Assembly: GCF_036404135.1 (NCBI RefSeq)
Contig: NZ_DASWPE010000013.1
Span: 1 to 5,360, forward strand
Length of the DNA: 5,360 nt
DNA from: Rhodopseudomonas_A sp036404135
Lineage (GTDB): Bacteria > Pseudomonadota > Alphaproteobacteria > Rhizobiales > Xanthobacteraceae
Reading direction: 5' to 3'
Position numbers and translations under genes: made by a program. The notes beneath the pieces were generated by a model. It had not been told where the DNA came from. It saw only the letters and a program-made list of their open reading frames with translations, and ran no database searches. Below, piece after piece: positions 1 to 5,075 of the stretch. Positions within the stretch are counted from its first letter, which is position 1. Every line of letters begins with the position of its first letter.

Positions 1-80
1 GCCTCATATTCCGGGATCAGAAACCGCCACTTCTGCAGGTCATTCCGCTCGATCGTCCGGTCAAAGCTGTTGTCGCGCAT
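1..80 (-). CDS. Unidentified protein, N-terminal 26 codons only (runs off left edge)
   Basis: An open frame starts with ATG at 80 and reads leftward off the window; it begins MRDNSFDRTIERND and continues through QKWRFLIPEYE. The start is supported by a strong Shine-Dalgarno sequence, GGAGGGG on the minus strand (86-92), five bases before the ATG. The residues are charged and hydrophilic, with no signal peptide or membrane helix in the visible part. I do not recognise the family, and 26 residues are too few to assign one. The gene has the same orientation as the tRNA-Val upstream of it but is about 300 bases away, so it probably has its own promoter; I saw no convincing one. That this is a real gene rests almost entirely on the ribosome binding site. 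Confidence 0.6.
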   Translation of the reverse strand, partial: MRDNSFDRTIERNDLQKWRFLIPEYE

Positions 81-384
81 CGAATCCCCTCCGTTCGGAT
101 GGATTCAATCAGCGAATTAGTGAACATGCACAGCAATGACGAACTCAAGCGCTTGAATACGTTGCAGACATTTTCGGCGAAGCTCTGAGCCGCTCCTCAA
201 TCATCCAAAACACGCTCGTTGTCCGCGGGGGCGGGCCGCCGCAATAGCCGGCGTCGACCGGGCAATGACGCCTTTCAACGAGGAAAATCGGCGGATGACG
301 AGCAGCGGCGGGGCCGCTTGCGCGGGACTTGTCTGAAACGCGAGTGTGGGAAAAACGGCCGAGGGCACTAAACCCTTGAAAAGA
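81..384. other. Gene-poor stretch between the left-edge gene and the tRNA-Val
   Basis: About 300 bases hold no convincing protein gene. The open frames crossing it either run into the tRNA or lack a ribosome binding site. It contains the upstream region of the left-edge gene, a nested pair of inverted repeats (215-282), and the region just 3' of the tRNA, which has a weak terminator-like hairpin. No integrase, attachment-site duplicate or insertion-sequence end was seen. Confidence 0.6.
351..376 (-). terminator. Possible terminator after tRNA-Val
   Basis: Reading the minus strand just past the tRNA 3' end, AGGG and CCCT can pair around a 7-base loop. They are followed by the self-complementary CGGCCG and then TTTTT (351-355). 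The stem is only four pairs and the T run is separated from it by six bases, so this is a weak match to an intrinsic terminator. Its position, 9 bases beyond the CCA end, is what makes it plausible. Confidence 0.33.
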
Positions 385-459
385 TGGTGGGCGCACAAGG
401 GATCGAACCTTGGACCTCTCCCGTGTGAAGGGAACGCTCTCCCGCTGAGCTATGCGCCC
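385..459 (-). tRNA. tRNA-Val (anticodon CAC), CCA end encoded
   Basis: The minus strand folds into a complete 75-base cloverleaf. The acceptor stem is GGGCGCA paired with TGCGCCC, followed by A and CCA (385-388). The D arm is GCTC/GAGC. The anticodon stem is TTCCC/GGGAG, with a T-G pair at its outer end, around the loop TTCACAC, giving anticodon CAC, which reads the valine codon GUG. The variable loop is AGGTC. The T arm is CAAGG/CCTTG around TTCGATC. All stems are intact and the invariant TTC of the T loop is present, so the gene looks functional. It stands alone, with no second tRNA beside it. The promoter-like element at 522-550 lies about 60 bases upstream. Confidence 0.97.
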
Positions 460-521
460 GGGATTTCGACATCTGGTCCGAACCGCCGGCGTGCGAACAG
501 GCCGGGTGTTTCGGAGCCGGG

Positions 522-550
522 ATTTACGGAATTGCAGGCATCGGTGTCAA
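522..550 (-). promoter_or_regulatory. Sigma-70-type promoter for tRNA-Val
   Basis: On the minus strand a perfect TTGACA (545-550), preceded by GGC so that it reads CTTGACA, is followed after exactly 17 bases by GTAAAT (522-527). The strong -35 box in a CTTGAC context is typical of alphaproteobacterial housekeeping promoters. Transcription would start near 515, giving a leader of about 55 bases before the mature tRNA. The element lies in the gap after the stop codon of the upstream coiled-coil gene, as expected for an independent tRNA promoter. The -10 box is only a fair match. Confidence 0.55.
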
Positions 551-579
551 GCCAACGCTGCGGAAAATCCCGGATAGAT

Positions 580-1803
580 CTATCCCAATTGCCGGCTGCG
601 GGCGGCCTGCGACTGCAGCGCCCGGATTCGCTCGGCCAAAGTGCCGCGCGCCGGCACCGCGACGGGTTTGCCGGCGGCGCCATTGGCGGATTTGGCCGGC
701 GCGGCGGCGGGAGCGGCCGGCGCGGTAGCCAGTATCGCCTGGATCGTGGAGTCCGGGCCCTCCAGCTGCATCGCCAGCTTGGCGACCTCGGCGGCGATGT
801 CGTTGATGCGCTCGCGCAACAGCGCGTTCTCCATCCGCTCGGTGGCCCAGGCGGTTTCCGCCTGTTGGTGGATCGCGGTGAGGTCGCGCTGCAGCTTGGC
901 GCGCTCCTCGGTGGCATTGCGCAGCTCGAGCTCAAGCGCGGCCTTCTGGGCGCGCAATTGCTCCAGATCCGACGATGCGGCGGGAGTGCCGGGTAATGCG
1001 GCTACGGGGGCGCCAGGGGCCGCCTTGCCGCGGCGCAGCTCGGCGTTCTCGCGCTCCAGCTGCTGCGCCCGGGCGCCCAGCGTCTCGGCTTCCTTGACCT
1101 GCGCGATCAACTGGCGGTCGAGCTCGGTGACCCGCTGGCTCAGCGTGGTGACGCGCTCCCGCGCGTCGGCGAGCTCATGGCTGGCGGCGCTGGATTCGCC
1201 GCGCTGCTGCTCCAGCCTGAGCTGGGTGGCGGCGAATTCCTTTTCGGCGGCGCCGACCCGGGCCTTCAGCGCGTCGATCTGGCTGTGCACCGCGACCAGC
1301 TCGACCTGGCGGCTGTCGGCCTCCAGCGTGCGGTCCGCGAGTTCGCCGGACAGTTTGGCGAGCTCGGCCTGCTTGGCGCCGAGCGCCTGTTCGGCGGCCT
1401 GCAGCGCCTGGGTCTTGGCGGCGACCTCCTGGTCGGTGGCCTGCAGCCGCTCGTTGAGGGCGGCCTCGCGGGCCTCCAGCGCGAAGATCGCGGCGTTCTT
1501 TTCGCCGAGTTCGAGCTTCAGCCGGTTGATGGCGTCGGATTTCTTGCCGAGTTCGGCGAGCTGGCTGGTGGTCTTGTGCTTGAGCTGGTCGACGCTCATT
1601 TCCAGCCGCCTGGCCGACATCGCGAATTCGGCGCGCAGCTGATCCTTGTCGGCCTGGATTTCCGCCATCGACAGCGGCGCCGCGGCTTCGAGGCGCTTGG
1701 TGGTCAGCCGCACCGCGCGGTGATGCACCAGCGGCACGATCATCAGCCACAGCAGCATCGAGACCAGAAAACCGATCGCCAGATACATGATCGGTTCGAC
1801 CAT
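580..1803 (-). CDS. Membrane-anchored coiled-coil protein of unknown function
   Basis: This encodes 407 residues starting MVEPIMYLAIGFLVS. The start is set by AAGGAG (1810-1815, minus strand) six bases before ATG. Residues about 6-26 form one hydrophobic helix, followed by HHRAVRLTTKR; the positive charge implies a short periplasmic N-terminus and a cytoplasmic body. Residues about 45-260 are rich in Glu, Lys, Gln, Ala and Leu in heptad-like spacing: a long coiled coil. A Pro/Ala linker (261-277) leads to a second coiled coil (278-348) with RERINDIAAEVAKL near its end. An Ala/Pro-rich spacer (358-385) precedes a short helical tail, GTLAERIRALQSQAARSRQ. I recall very similar proteins in Bradyrhizobium, conserved in both the N-terminal segment and the tail, but no assigned function. 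The architecture suits an inner-membrane scaffold or tether; that is inference. Its outline recalls RmuC, but I see no nuclease domain. It is monocistronic: the tRNA downstream has its own promoter, and eipA upstream is about 190 bases away. Confidence 0.9.
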   Translation of the reverse strand: MVEPIMYLAIGFLVSMLLWLMIVPLVHHRAVRLTTKRLEAAAPLSMAEIQADKDQLRAEFAMSARRLEMSVDQLKHKTTSQLAELGKKSDAINRLKLELGEKNAAIFALEAREAALNERLQATDQEVAAKTQALQAAEQALGAKQAELAKLSGELADRTLEADSRQVELVAVHSQIDALKARVGAAEKEFAATQLRLEQQRGESSAASHELADARERVTTLSQRVTELDRQLIAQVKEAETLGARAQQLERENAELRRGKAAPGAPVAALPGTPAASSDLEQLRAQKAALELELRNATEERAKLQRDLTAIHQQAETAWATERMENALLRERINDIAAEVAKLAMQLEGPDSTIQAILATAPAAPAAAPAKSANGAAGKPVAVPARGTLAERIRALQSQAARSRQLG

Positions 1804-1809
1804 GGATGA

Positions 1810-1815
1810 CTCCTT
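1810..1815 (-). promoter_or_regulatory. Ribosome binding site of the coiled-coil gene
   Basis: AAGGAG on the minus strand lies six bases before the ATG at 1803. It decides for this start over the in-frame ATG five codons further in, which would cut into the membrane helix. Confidence 0.75.
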
Positions 1816-1930
1816 CAGAATCGCCGCGCCAGAATAGCCACGTCACAAGGGCCGCAGGTCGGGCGGCGGCAGCCGCAAGCCGGCAACCGTCGCGGCAGCG
1901 CACCGCGGCCGCCGGCGACGCCCGCGCCCT

Positions 1931-1957
1931 GCAGCGTTAACGTGAATCCGGCGCTGC
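1931..1957 (-). repeat. Inverted repeat downstream of eipA
   Basis: GCAGCG (1931-1936) and CGCTGC (1952-1957) are perfectly complementary around a 15-base loop that contains the palindrome CGTTAACG (1935-1942, partly in the stem). It lies about 40 bases past the eipA stop. No T run follows on the minus strand, so it is at best a transcript-end structure that would need Rho or processing. The rest of 1804-1997 is very GC-rich and shows nothing else clear. Confidence 0.25.
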
Positions 1958-1997
1958 CGTCACGCGTTTTCGCGGAGATGTGAGCGGTGCGATCGGC

Positions 1998-2588
1998 TCA
2001 GAACGGATTCCAGGTCGCGCCCTGGGTGAATTTGAGGTAGCCGATATTGGCCCCGAGCCGCAGCCCGAGCCCGGAACGGATCGGCACCAGCACGATGTTG
2101 TTGGCGGTCAGCGCGGTCATGCCGAAGCCGCCGACGATATAGGCCGAGCCGTCGATGCCGGCGAAGCGCTGATAGATCGCGTTGGTGGAGGGCAGATTAT
2201 ACACCAGCGTCATGGTGCGGGCGCCGTCGCCGCCCCAGTCGAAGCCGACCGAGGGGCCCTGCCAATACACCCGCAGATCGCCGGCGTTCTTGGTGTAGAG
2301 CGTGCCCTCGCCGTAGCGCAGCCCGGCCACGAAGGCGCCGGAGCCTTCCTCGCCGAGAATATAGCCGTTCGGCAGGCCCCATTGGCTGACCGCGCGCTCG
2401 ATCACCGAGGCCAGCCCGCGCGACACGTTGCCGAAAAAGCGGTGGCCGGCGTTGGTCAGTTCGTCCGGACCATAGGTGTTGGGCGTGGCCTGCTGCTGCC
2501 GCGGCGGCGCCTGCTGCGCCGATGCCGGCAGCATCCAGGACATCATCGCGGCGAGCGTCAGCGCTGCGAGGCGTGATGCGAAAGTCAT
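1998..2588 (-). CDS. eipA: EipA-like periplasmic envelope protein (DUF1134)
   Basis: This encodes 196 residues. Residues 1-24 are a Sec signal peptide (MTFASR, hydrophobic core, cleavage after ASA before QQAPP). A Gln/Pro-rich stretch (25-36) precedes the domain. From about 38 to the C-terminus the sequence matches what I know of DUF1134: YGPDELTNAGHRFFG, then a Gly/aromatic-rich body with RVYWQGPSVGFDWGGDGART, GIDGSAYIVGGFG and GLRLGANIGYLKFT, ending in NPF. The Brucella abortus member EipA is a soluble periplasmic eight-stranded beta-barrel needed for resistance to envelope stress and reported to be activated by CtrA. A similar envelope role is inferred here. The Shine-Dalgarno match is poor (AGGGG, more than 10 bases upstream). 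The nearest upstream gene is the divergent YHS gene, so eipA has its own promoter. A TTAACC half-site lies about 40 bases before the ATG. Family assignment is strong; the symbol is by homology. Confidence 0.9.
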   Translation of the reverse strand: MTFASRLAALTLAAMMSWMLPASAQQAPPRQQQATPNTYGPDELTNAGHRFFGNVSRGLASVIERAVSQWGLPNGYILGEEGSGAFVAGLRYGEGTLYTKNAGDLRVYWQGPSVGFDWGGDGARTMTLVYNLPSTNAIYQRFAGIDGSAYIVGGFGMTALTANNIVLVPIRSGLGLRLGANIGYLKFTQGATWNPF

Positions 2589-2702
2589 GATGAAGAACCC
2601 CTAGGTCTCAAAATTCATGGCTCGGTCCTTAACCGGATGCTGAGGCCGATCGGCTAAGGCTGACGTCCAGTGTCCCCGACTCGATTGTTATCGGCATCAA
2701 CT
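2589..2702. promoter_or_regulatory. Divergent promoter region between eipA and the YHS gene
   Basis: These 114 bases (81 if the YHS gene starts at GTG 2670) must hold the promoters of both genes. The only recognisable element is TTAACC (2629-2634), a half-match to the CtrA consensus TTAA-N7-TTAA. The second half-site is poor on either strand. No convincing -35/-10 pair was found in either direction. Confidence 0.4.
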
Positions 2703-3209
2703 ATGACGGCACAACGGCAGGAAAGAAAAGCGCGGCGCGGCGCCATCGCGCTGGCGGCGGCGCTGGCCGGGCTGCTGGCGGCGCTCGGCGCGGCTTCGCC
2801 CGGGCGCGCCAATACCACCGAGCGGGTGGTCGCCAACCGCTACACCGGCATCGCCATCTCCGGCTACGACCCGGTGGCGTATTTTACCGACAAGCAGGCG
2901 TTGCTCGGCCGTCCCGATGTCGAGGCGTGGGAAGCCGGCGCGGTCTGGCGGTTCTGCAATGTCGGCAATCGCGCGGCGTTCGCCGAACGGCCGGATATCT
3001 ATGCGCCGCAATTCGGCGGCTATGACCCGGTCGACGTCGCCCGCGGCGTCGCGGTGCCCGGCAATGGCCAGCTCTGGCTGGTCTCGGGCCAGCGGCTGTA
3101 TCTGTTTTCGCGCGAGGAGAGCCGCGACGCGTTTGCCGCCGATCCCGCGCGGTATCTCGGCGAGGCCCGGCAGCGCTGGCCCAAGCTGTTGGATTCGCTG
3201 GTTCAATAG
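2703..3209 (+). CDS. Exported YHS-domain protein lacking the family Cys/Sec
   Basis: From ATG 2703 this encodes 168 residues. A basic N-terminus (RQERKARR) and an Ala/Leu-rich hydrophobic stretch (14-31) form a signal peptide, probably cut after GRA (residue 36); the RR does not fit the Tat consensus well. The rest matches the family named YHS domain-containing (seleno)protein: GYDPVAYF (54-61), a WRFCNVGNRAAF segment (82-93), a YAPQFGGY segment (100-107), LYLFSR (132-137), and a YLGEARQRWPKL tail. Members usually have GGYC or GGY-Sec in the second motif; here it is GGYD, so that residue is missing. One Cys (85) remains. A periplasmic role is implied; some YHS domains are linked to metals, but the function here is unknown. 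An in-frame GTG at 2670 would add 11 residues; neither start has a clear Shine-Dalgarno sequence, and the ATG was chosen because the signal peptide then has a normal length. The 3' end overlaps cysQ. Confidence 0.88.
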   Translation: MTAQRQERKARRGAIALAAALAGLLAALGAASPGRANTTERVVANRYTGIAISGYDPVAYFTDKQALLGRPDVEAWEAGAVWRFCNVGNRAAFAERPDIYAPQFGGYDPVDVARGVAVPGNGQLWLVSGQRLYLFSREESRDAFAADPARYLGEARQRWPKLLDSLVQ

Positions 3210-4048
3210 GCACGGTCCGCGGCCTTCGGGTCGCCCCAGGCGATGAACTCCGGAATAATGAAGCCCGCAGCCCCCAGCCCGAACCGCAGCGGCGCGCCCG
3301 AGCCATCCGTCAGCTTGCCGCCGGCGGCGGACACGACCGCATGGCCGGCGGCGATGTCCCATTCGCAGGTCGGCGCCAGCCGCGGGTAGATATCCGCCGC
3401 GCCCTCGGCGACCCGGCCGAATTTCACCGCCGAGCCCATCGGCTTGCGCAGCGCGCCGGGCCGCGCCTCGATGAAGCCCTCGGTGCGGCGGTCGCCGTGC
3501 GAGCGGCTCACCGCGGCGATCCATTCGTGGCCCGGCGCCGGAAAGCGGCGGGTATGGATCGCCACGGCGTCGCCCGGCGTCATATCCGGCGAAACCGACA
3601 ATCGCTCGGCGCCGCTGCCGACGATGCCGCGCCACACCAGGCCCAGCGCCGGCGCACCGACGATGCCGAGCAGCGGCACGCCTTGCGTGACCAGCGCCAG
3701 ATTGACGGTGAATTCGTCGCGGCCGGCGATGAATTCCTTGGTGCCGTCGAGCGGGTCGACCAGGAAGAAACTGTCATGATAGGGCGGCGTCGCCAGCGCC
3801 ACCCGTTCCTCTGATACCACGGGAACATCGGGGCACAGCCGCGCCAGCCCCTCGGCGATGATGCGGTCGGCGGCCAGATCCGCCGCGGTGACCGGCGAGC
3901 CGTCGGATTTGCCTTCGATTGCAAGCTTGCCGCGGTCGATCGCGACGATCGCCGCTCCGGCTCTGAGTACCAGTTCGGTCAACGCCGCCAGCAAAGTTTC
4001 GGCGGCGTCGCGCTGCAGACAGGGCAGGGTGGGGAGCTTGCTGATCAT
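3203..4048 (-). CDS. cysQ: 3'(2'),5'-bisphosphate nucleotidase CysQ
   Basis: This encodes 281 residues of the inositol monophosphatase superfamily. It hydrolyses 3'-phosphoadenosine 5'-phosphate (PAP, a by-product of sulfate assimilation and acyl-carrier transfer) to AMP in the cytoplasm, using Mg2+. Metal-site motifs are complete: VVSEE (77-81), DPLDGTKEF (98-106; Asp98, Asp101) and WDIAAGHAV with Asp231, then AAGG (241-244). The CysQ-type VSRSHGD (180-186) and GSAVKFGRVAEG (205-216) favour CysQ over plain inositol monophosphatase. ATG 4048 was chosen because AGGAAG lies four bases before it. The frame stays open upstream to another ATG at 4165, but those 39 extra residues are Arg/His-rich, unlike the family, and lack a ribosome binding site. 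It is divergent from chpT and convergent with the YHS gene, so it is transcribed alone. No sulfate-assimilation genes are visible nearby. Confidence 0.95.
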   Translation of the reverse strand: MISKLPTLPCLQRDAAETLLAALTELVLRAGAAIVAIDRGKLAIEGKSDGSPVTAADLAADRIIAEGLARLCPDVPVVSEERVALATPPYHDSFFLVDPLDGTKEFIAGRDEFTVNLALVTQGVPLLGIVGAPALGLVWRGIVGSGAERLSVSPDMTPGDAVAIHTRRFPAPGHEWIAAVSRSHGDRRTEGFIEARPGALRKPMGSAVKFGRVAEGAADIYPRLAPTCEWDIAAGHAVVSAAGGKLTDGSGAPLRFGLGAAGFIIPEFIAWGDPKAADRAY

Positions 4049-4052
4049 CAGA

Positions 4053-4058
4053 CTTCCT
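4053..4058 (-). promoter_or_regulatory. Ribosome binding site deciding the cysQ start
   Basis: AGGAAG on the minus strand lies four bases before ATG 4048. It supports this start rather than the upstream in-frame ATG at 4165. The remaining 4059-4211 is the cysQ-chpT divergent promoter region, where I found no clear -35/-10 pair or TTAA-type CtrA site. Confidence 0.7.
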
Positions 4059-4211
4059 GTTGCGGCGGTGTGCGGTTTTAGCGATGATCGCGGCGCGGGC
4101 TGCGCGCGAACCCGGCCGACGGCGGCCGCCTTGAGTTGGCAGTGGTGGCGCCCGCGGTGTATCAACCATCACTCATGGCTGATTCGCCGTGTCCAAGCCG
4201 AGCGGCTTTCC

Positions 4212-4218
4212 AGGAAAG
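4212..4218 (+). promoter_or_regulatory. Ribosome binding site deciding the chpT start
   Basis: AGGAAAG lies five bases before ATG 4224 (the AGGA core is eight bases away). It fixes the chpT start. The reading frame is open much further upstream, to within cysQ, but only on its antisense strand. Confidence 0.7.
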
Positions 4219-4223
4219 ATCTG

Positions 4224-4877
4224 ATGTCCGGCACTCCGATATCTGCCCCCGTCCCCGCTCCCGATGCGCTGGAACTCGCGGCGCTGCTGTGTTCGCGGGT
4301 CTGCCACGATCTGATCAGTCCGGTCGGCGCCATCGTCAATGGCCTCGAAGTGCTGGACGACAGTCCGAAGCAGGAAGACCGCGAATTCGCCCTCGACCTG
4401 ATCCGCAAGAGCGCCCGCACCGCTTCGGCGCGGCTGCAATTCTGCCGGCTGGCGTTCGGCGCGGCCGGCTCCGCCGGCGCGCAGATCGATCTCGGCGACG
4501 CGCAGAACATGGCGCGCGGCCATCTCGAGGACGACAAGACCAAGATCGCGTGGAATTTGCCGCGCATTCTGTTGCCGAAGAACAAGGTCAAGCTGCTGCT
4601 CAACATGCTGGTGATCGCCCAGCAGACCATTCCGCGCGGCGGCGTGCTGACCGTCGACGCGGTCGGCGAGGGCGACGCCATCGGCTTTCGGGTCGCGGCG
4701 TCCGGCTTGAATGCCCGCACCCAGAACAACATCGTCGACATGCTGAGCGGCGTGCATACCGGCTCGATCGATGCCCATGCGGTGCAGCCTTACTACACGC
4801 GGCTGCTGGCGCAGGCCTGCGGCTTCAGCGTGTCGCTGGCGCCGGAAGGCGAAACCGTGGTGGTGACGGCGTCCTGA
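4224..4877 (+). CDS. chpT: Histidine phosphotransferase ChpT
   Basis: This encodes 217 residues, a usual length for ChpT. In Caulobacter, ChpT is a cytoplasmic dimer that takes phosphate from the receiver domain of the hybrid kinase CckA and passes it to CtrA and CpdR, controlling cell cycle, motility and proteolysis. After a Pro-rich start, residues about 14-80 form the helical dimerisation and phosphotransfer domain. His28 in CSRVCHDLISPVGAIVNGLE is the expected phosphorylated residue. LDLIRKSARTASARLQFCRLAFG (58-80) is the second helix of the hairpin. Residues about 88-217 form the degenerate kinase-like domain, with KVKLLLNMLVIAQQTIPRGG (121-140), and PYYTRLLAQACG (189-200) near the end; the ATP-binding G boxes of true kinases are absent, as expected for the family. 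It is divergent from cysQ, and cheA follows on the same strand after 198 bases. cckA and ctrA are not in the window. Confidence 0.95.
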   Translation: MSGTPISAPVPAPDALELAALLCSRVCHDLISPVGAIVNGLEVLDDSPKQEDREFALDLIRKSARTASARLQFCRLAFGAAGSAGAQIDLGDAQNMARGHLEDDKTKIAWNLPRILLPKNKVKLLLNMLVIAQQTIPRGGVLTVDAVGEGDAIGFRVAASGLNARTQNNIVDMLSGVHTGSIDAHAVQPYYTRLLAQACGFSVSLAPEGETVVVTAS

Positions 4878-4894
4878 TCGCGGGCGTCGCGTCG

Positions 4895-4931
4895 GGCGCG
4901 GTGCCGCGGTCCGGCGCTTTGCCGCCGCGCC
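4895..4931 (+). terminator. GC-rich hairpin downstream of chpT
   Basis: GGCGCGG (4895-4901) pairs with CCGCGCC (4925-4931), and the stem extends inward by a T-G and a G-C pair to nine pairs, around a 19-base GC-rich loop. It begins 17 bases after the chpT stop, where a terminator would be. No T run follows; the next bases are GTGGTTAACC. It may therefore end transcripts only with Rho, or merely stabilise the 3' end. Confidence 0.35.
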
Positions 4932-4935
4932 GTGG

Positions 4936-4950
4936 TTAACCATTGGTTGC
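4936..4950 (+). promoter_or_regulatory. CtrA-like box upstream of cheA
   Basis: The sequence GGTTAACCATTGGTTGCC contains TTAA (4936-4939), a 7-base spacer and TTGC (4947-4950), against the CtrA consensus TTAA-N7-TTAA. The first half is perfect in the common TTAACCAT context and the second matches at two of four bases. It stands out in a very GC-rich region and lies 140 bases before the cheA ATG. A lone TTAAAC further down, near 5004, sits in the only AT-rich patch of the gap, which probably contains the cheA promoter core. This is a pattern match only. Confidence 0.38.
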
Positions 4951-5075
4951 CGGCGCCGCGATCCGGCGGTCGTCATCGTTCTTATCCATTACTCAACCAA
5001 TATTAAACGCTTTGCGCCGACAGTGCCGGTTCCAAGGCGTGACGACGTGCGCGCCGGTGACTGAAGGCGTGTTCC

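Noticed and set aside
126..188. Plus-strand 20-codon ORF (MHSNDELKRLNTLQTFSAKL)
   Set aside because: It has no Shine-Dalgarno sequence, lower third-position GC than its neighbours and no recognisable match. It is the kind of short frame expected by chance.
145..396. Minus-strand ORF of 83 codons
   Set aside because: It starts inside the tRNA-Val and has no ribosome binding site or protein-like composition; a chance frame in GC-rich DNA.
580..1803. Coiled-coil gene as RmuC (DNA recombination protein)
   Set aside because: RmuC shares the N-terminal helix plus coiled coil but has a C-terminal nuclease-like domain. Here the C-terminus is an Ala/Pro spacer and a short tail.
641..1809. Long plus-strand ORFs (333 and 210 codons) opposite the coiled-coil gene
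   Set aside because: They are antisense shadows. Their Ser/Ala- or Gly/Leu-rich composition mirrors the Glu/Ala/Leu codons of the real gene, and neither resembles a known protein.
1980..2576. Plus-strand ORF of 198 codons opposite eipA
   Set aside because: It is antisense to a clear DUF1134 gene, and its His/Gly/Arg/Ala-rich sequence is typical of a shadow frame.
2703..3209. Selenoprotein reading of the YHS gene with an in-frame UGA
   Set aside because: The frame is open throughout, and the position that would hold Sec is an Asp codon. There is no recoded stop.
4049..4165. 39-residue N-terminal extension of cysQ
   Set aside because: It is Arg/His-rich, unlike the family, and has no ribosome binding site. 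ATG 4048 has AGGAAG at the right place.
3858..4223. In-frame upstream extension of chpT
   Set aside because: The extra 122 residues are antisense to cysQ and low-complexity. The ChpT family begins near residue 1 of the shorter form, which has a good ribosome binding site.
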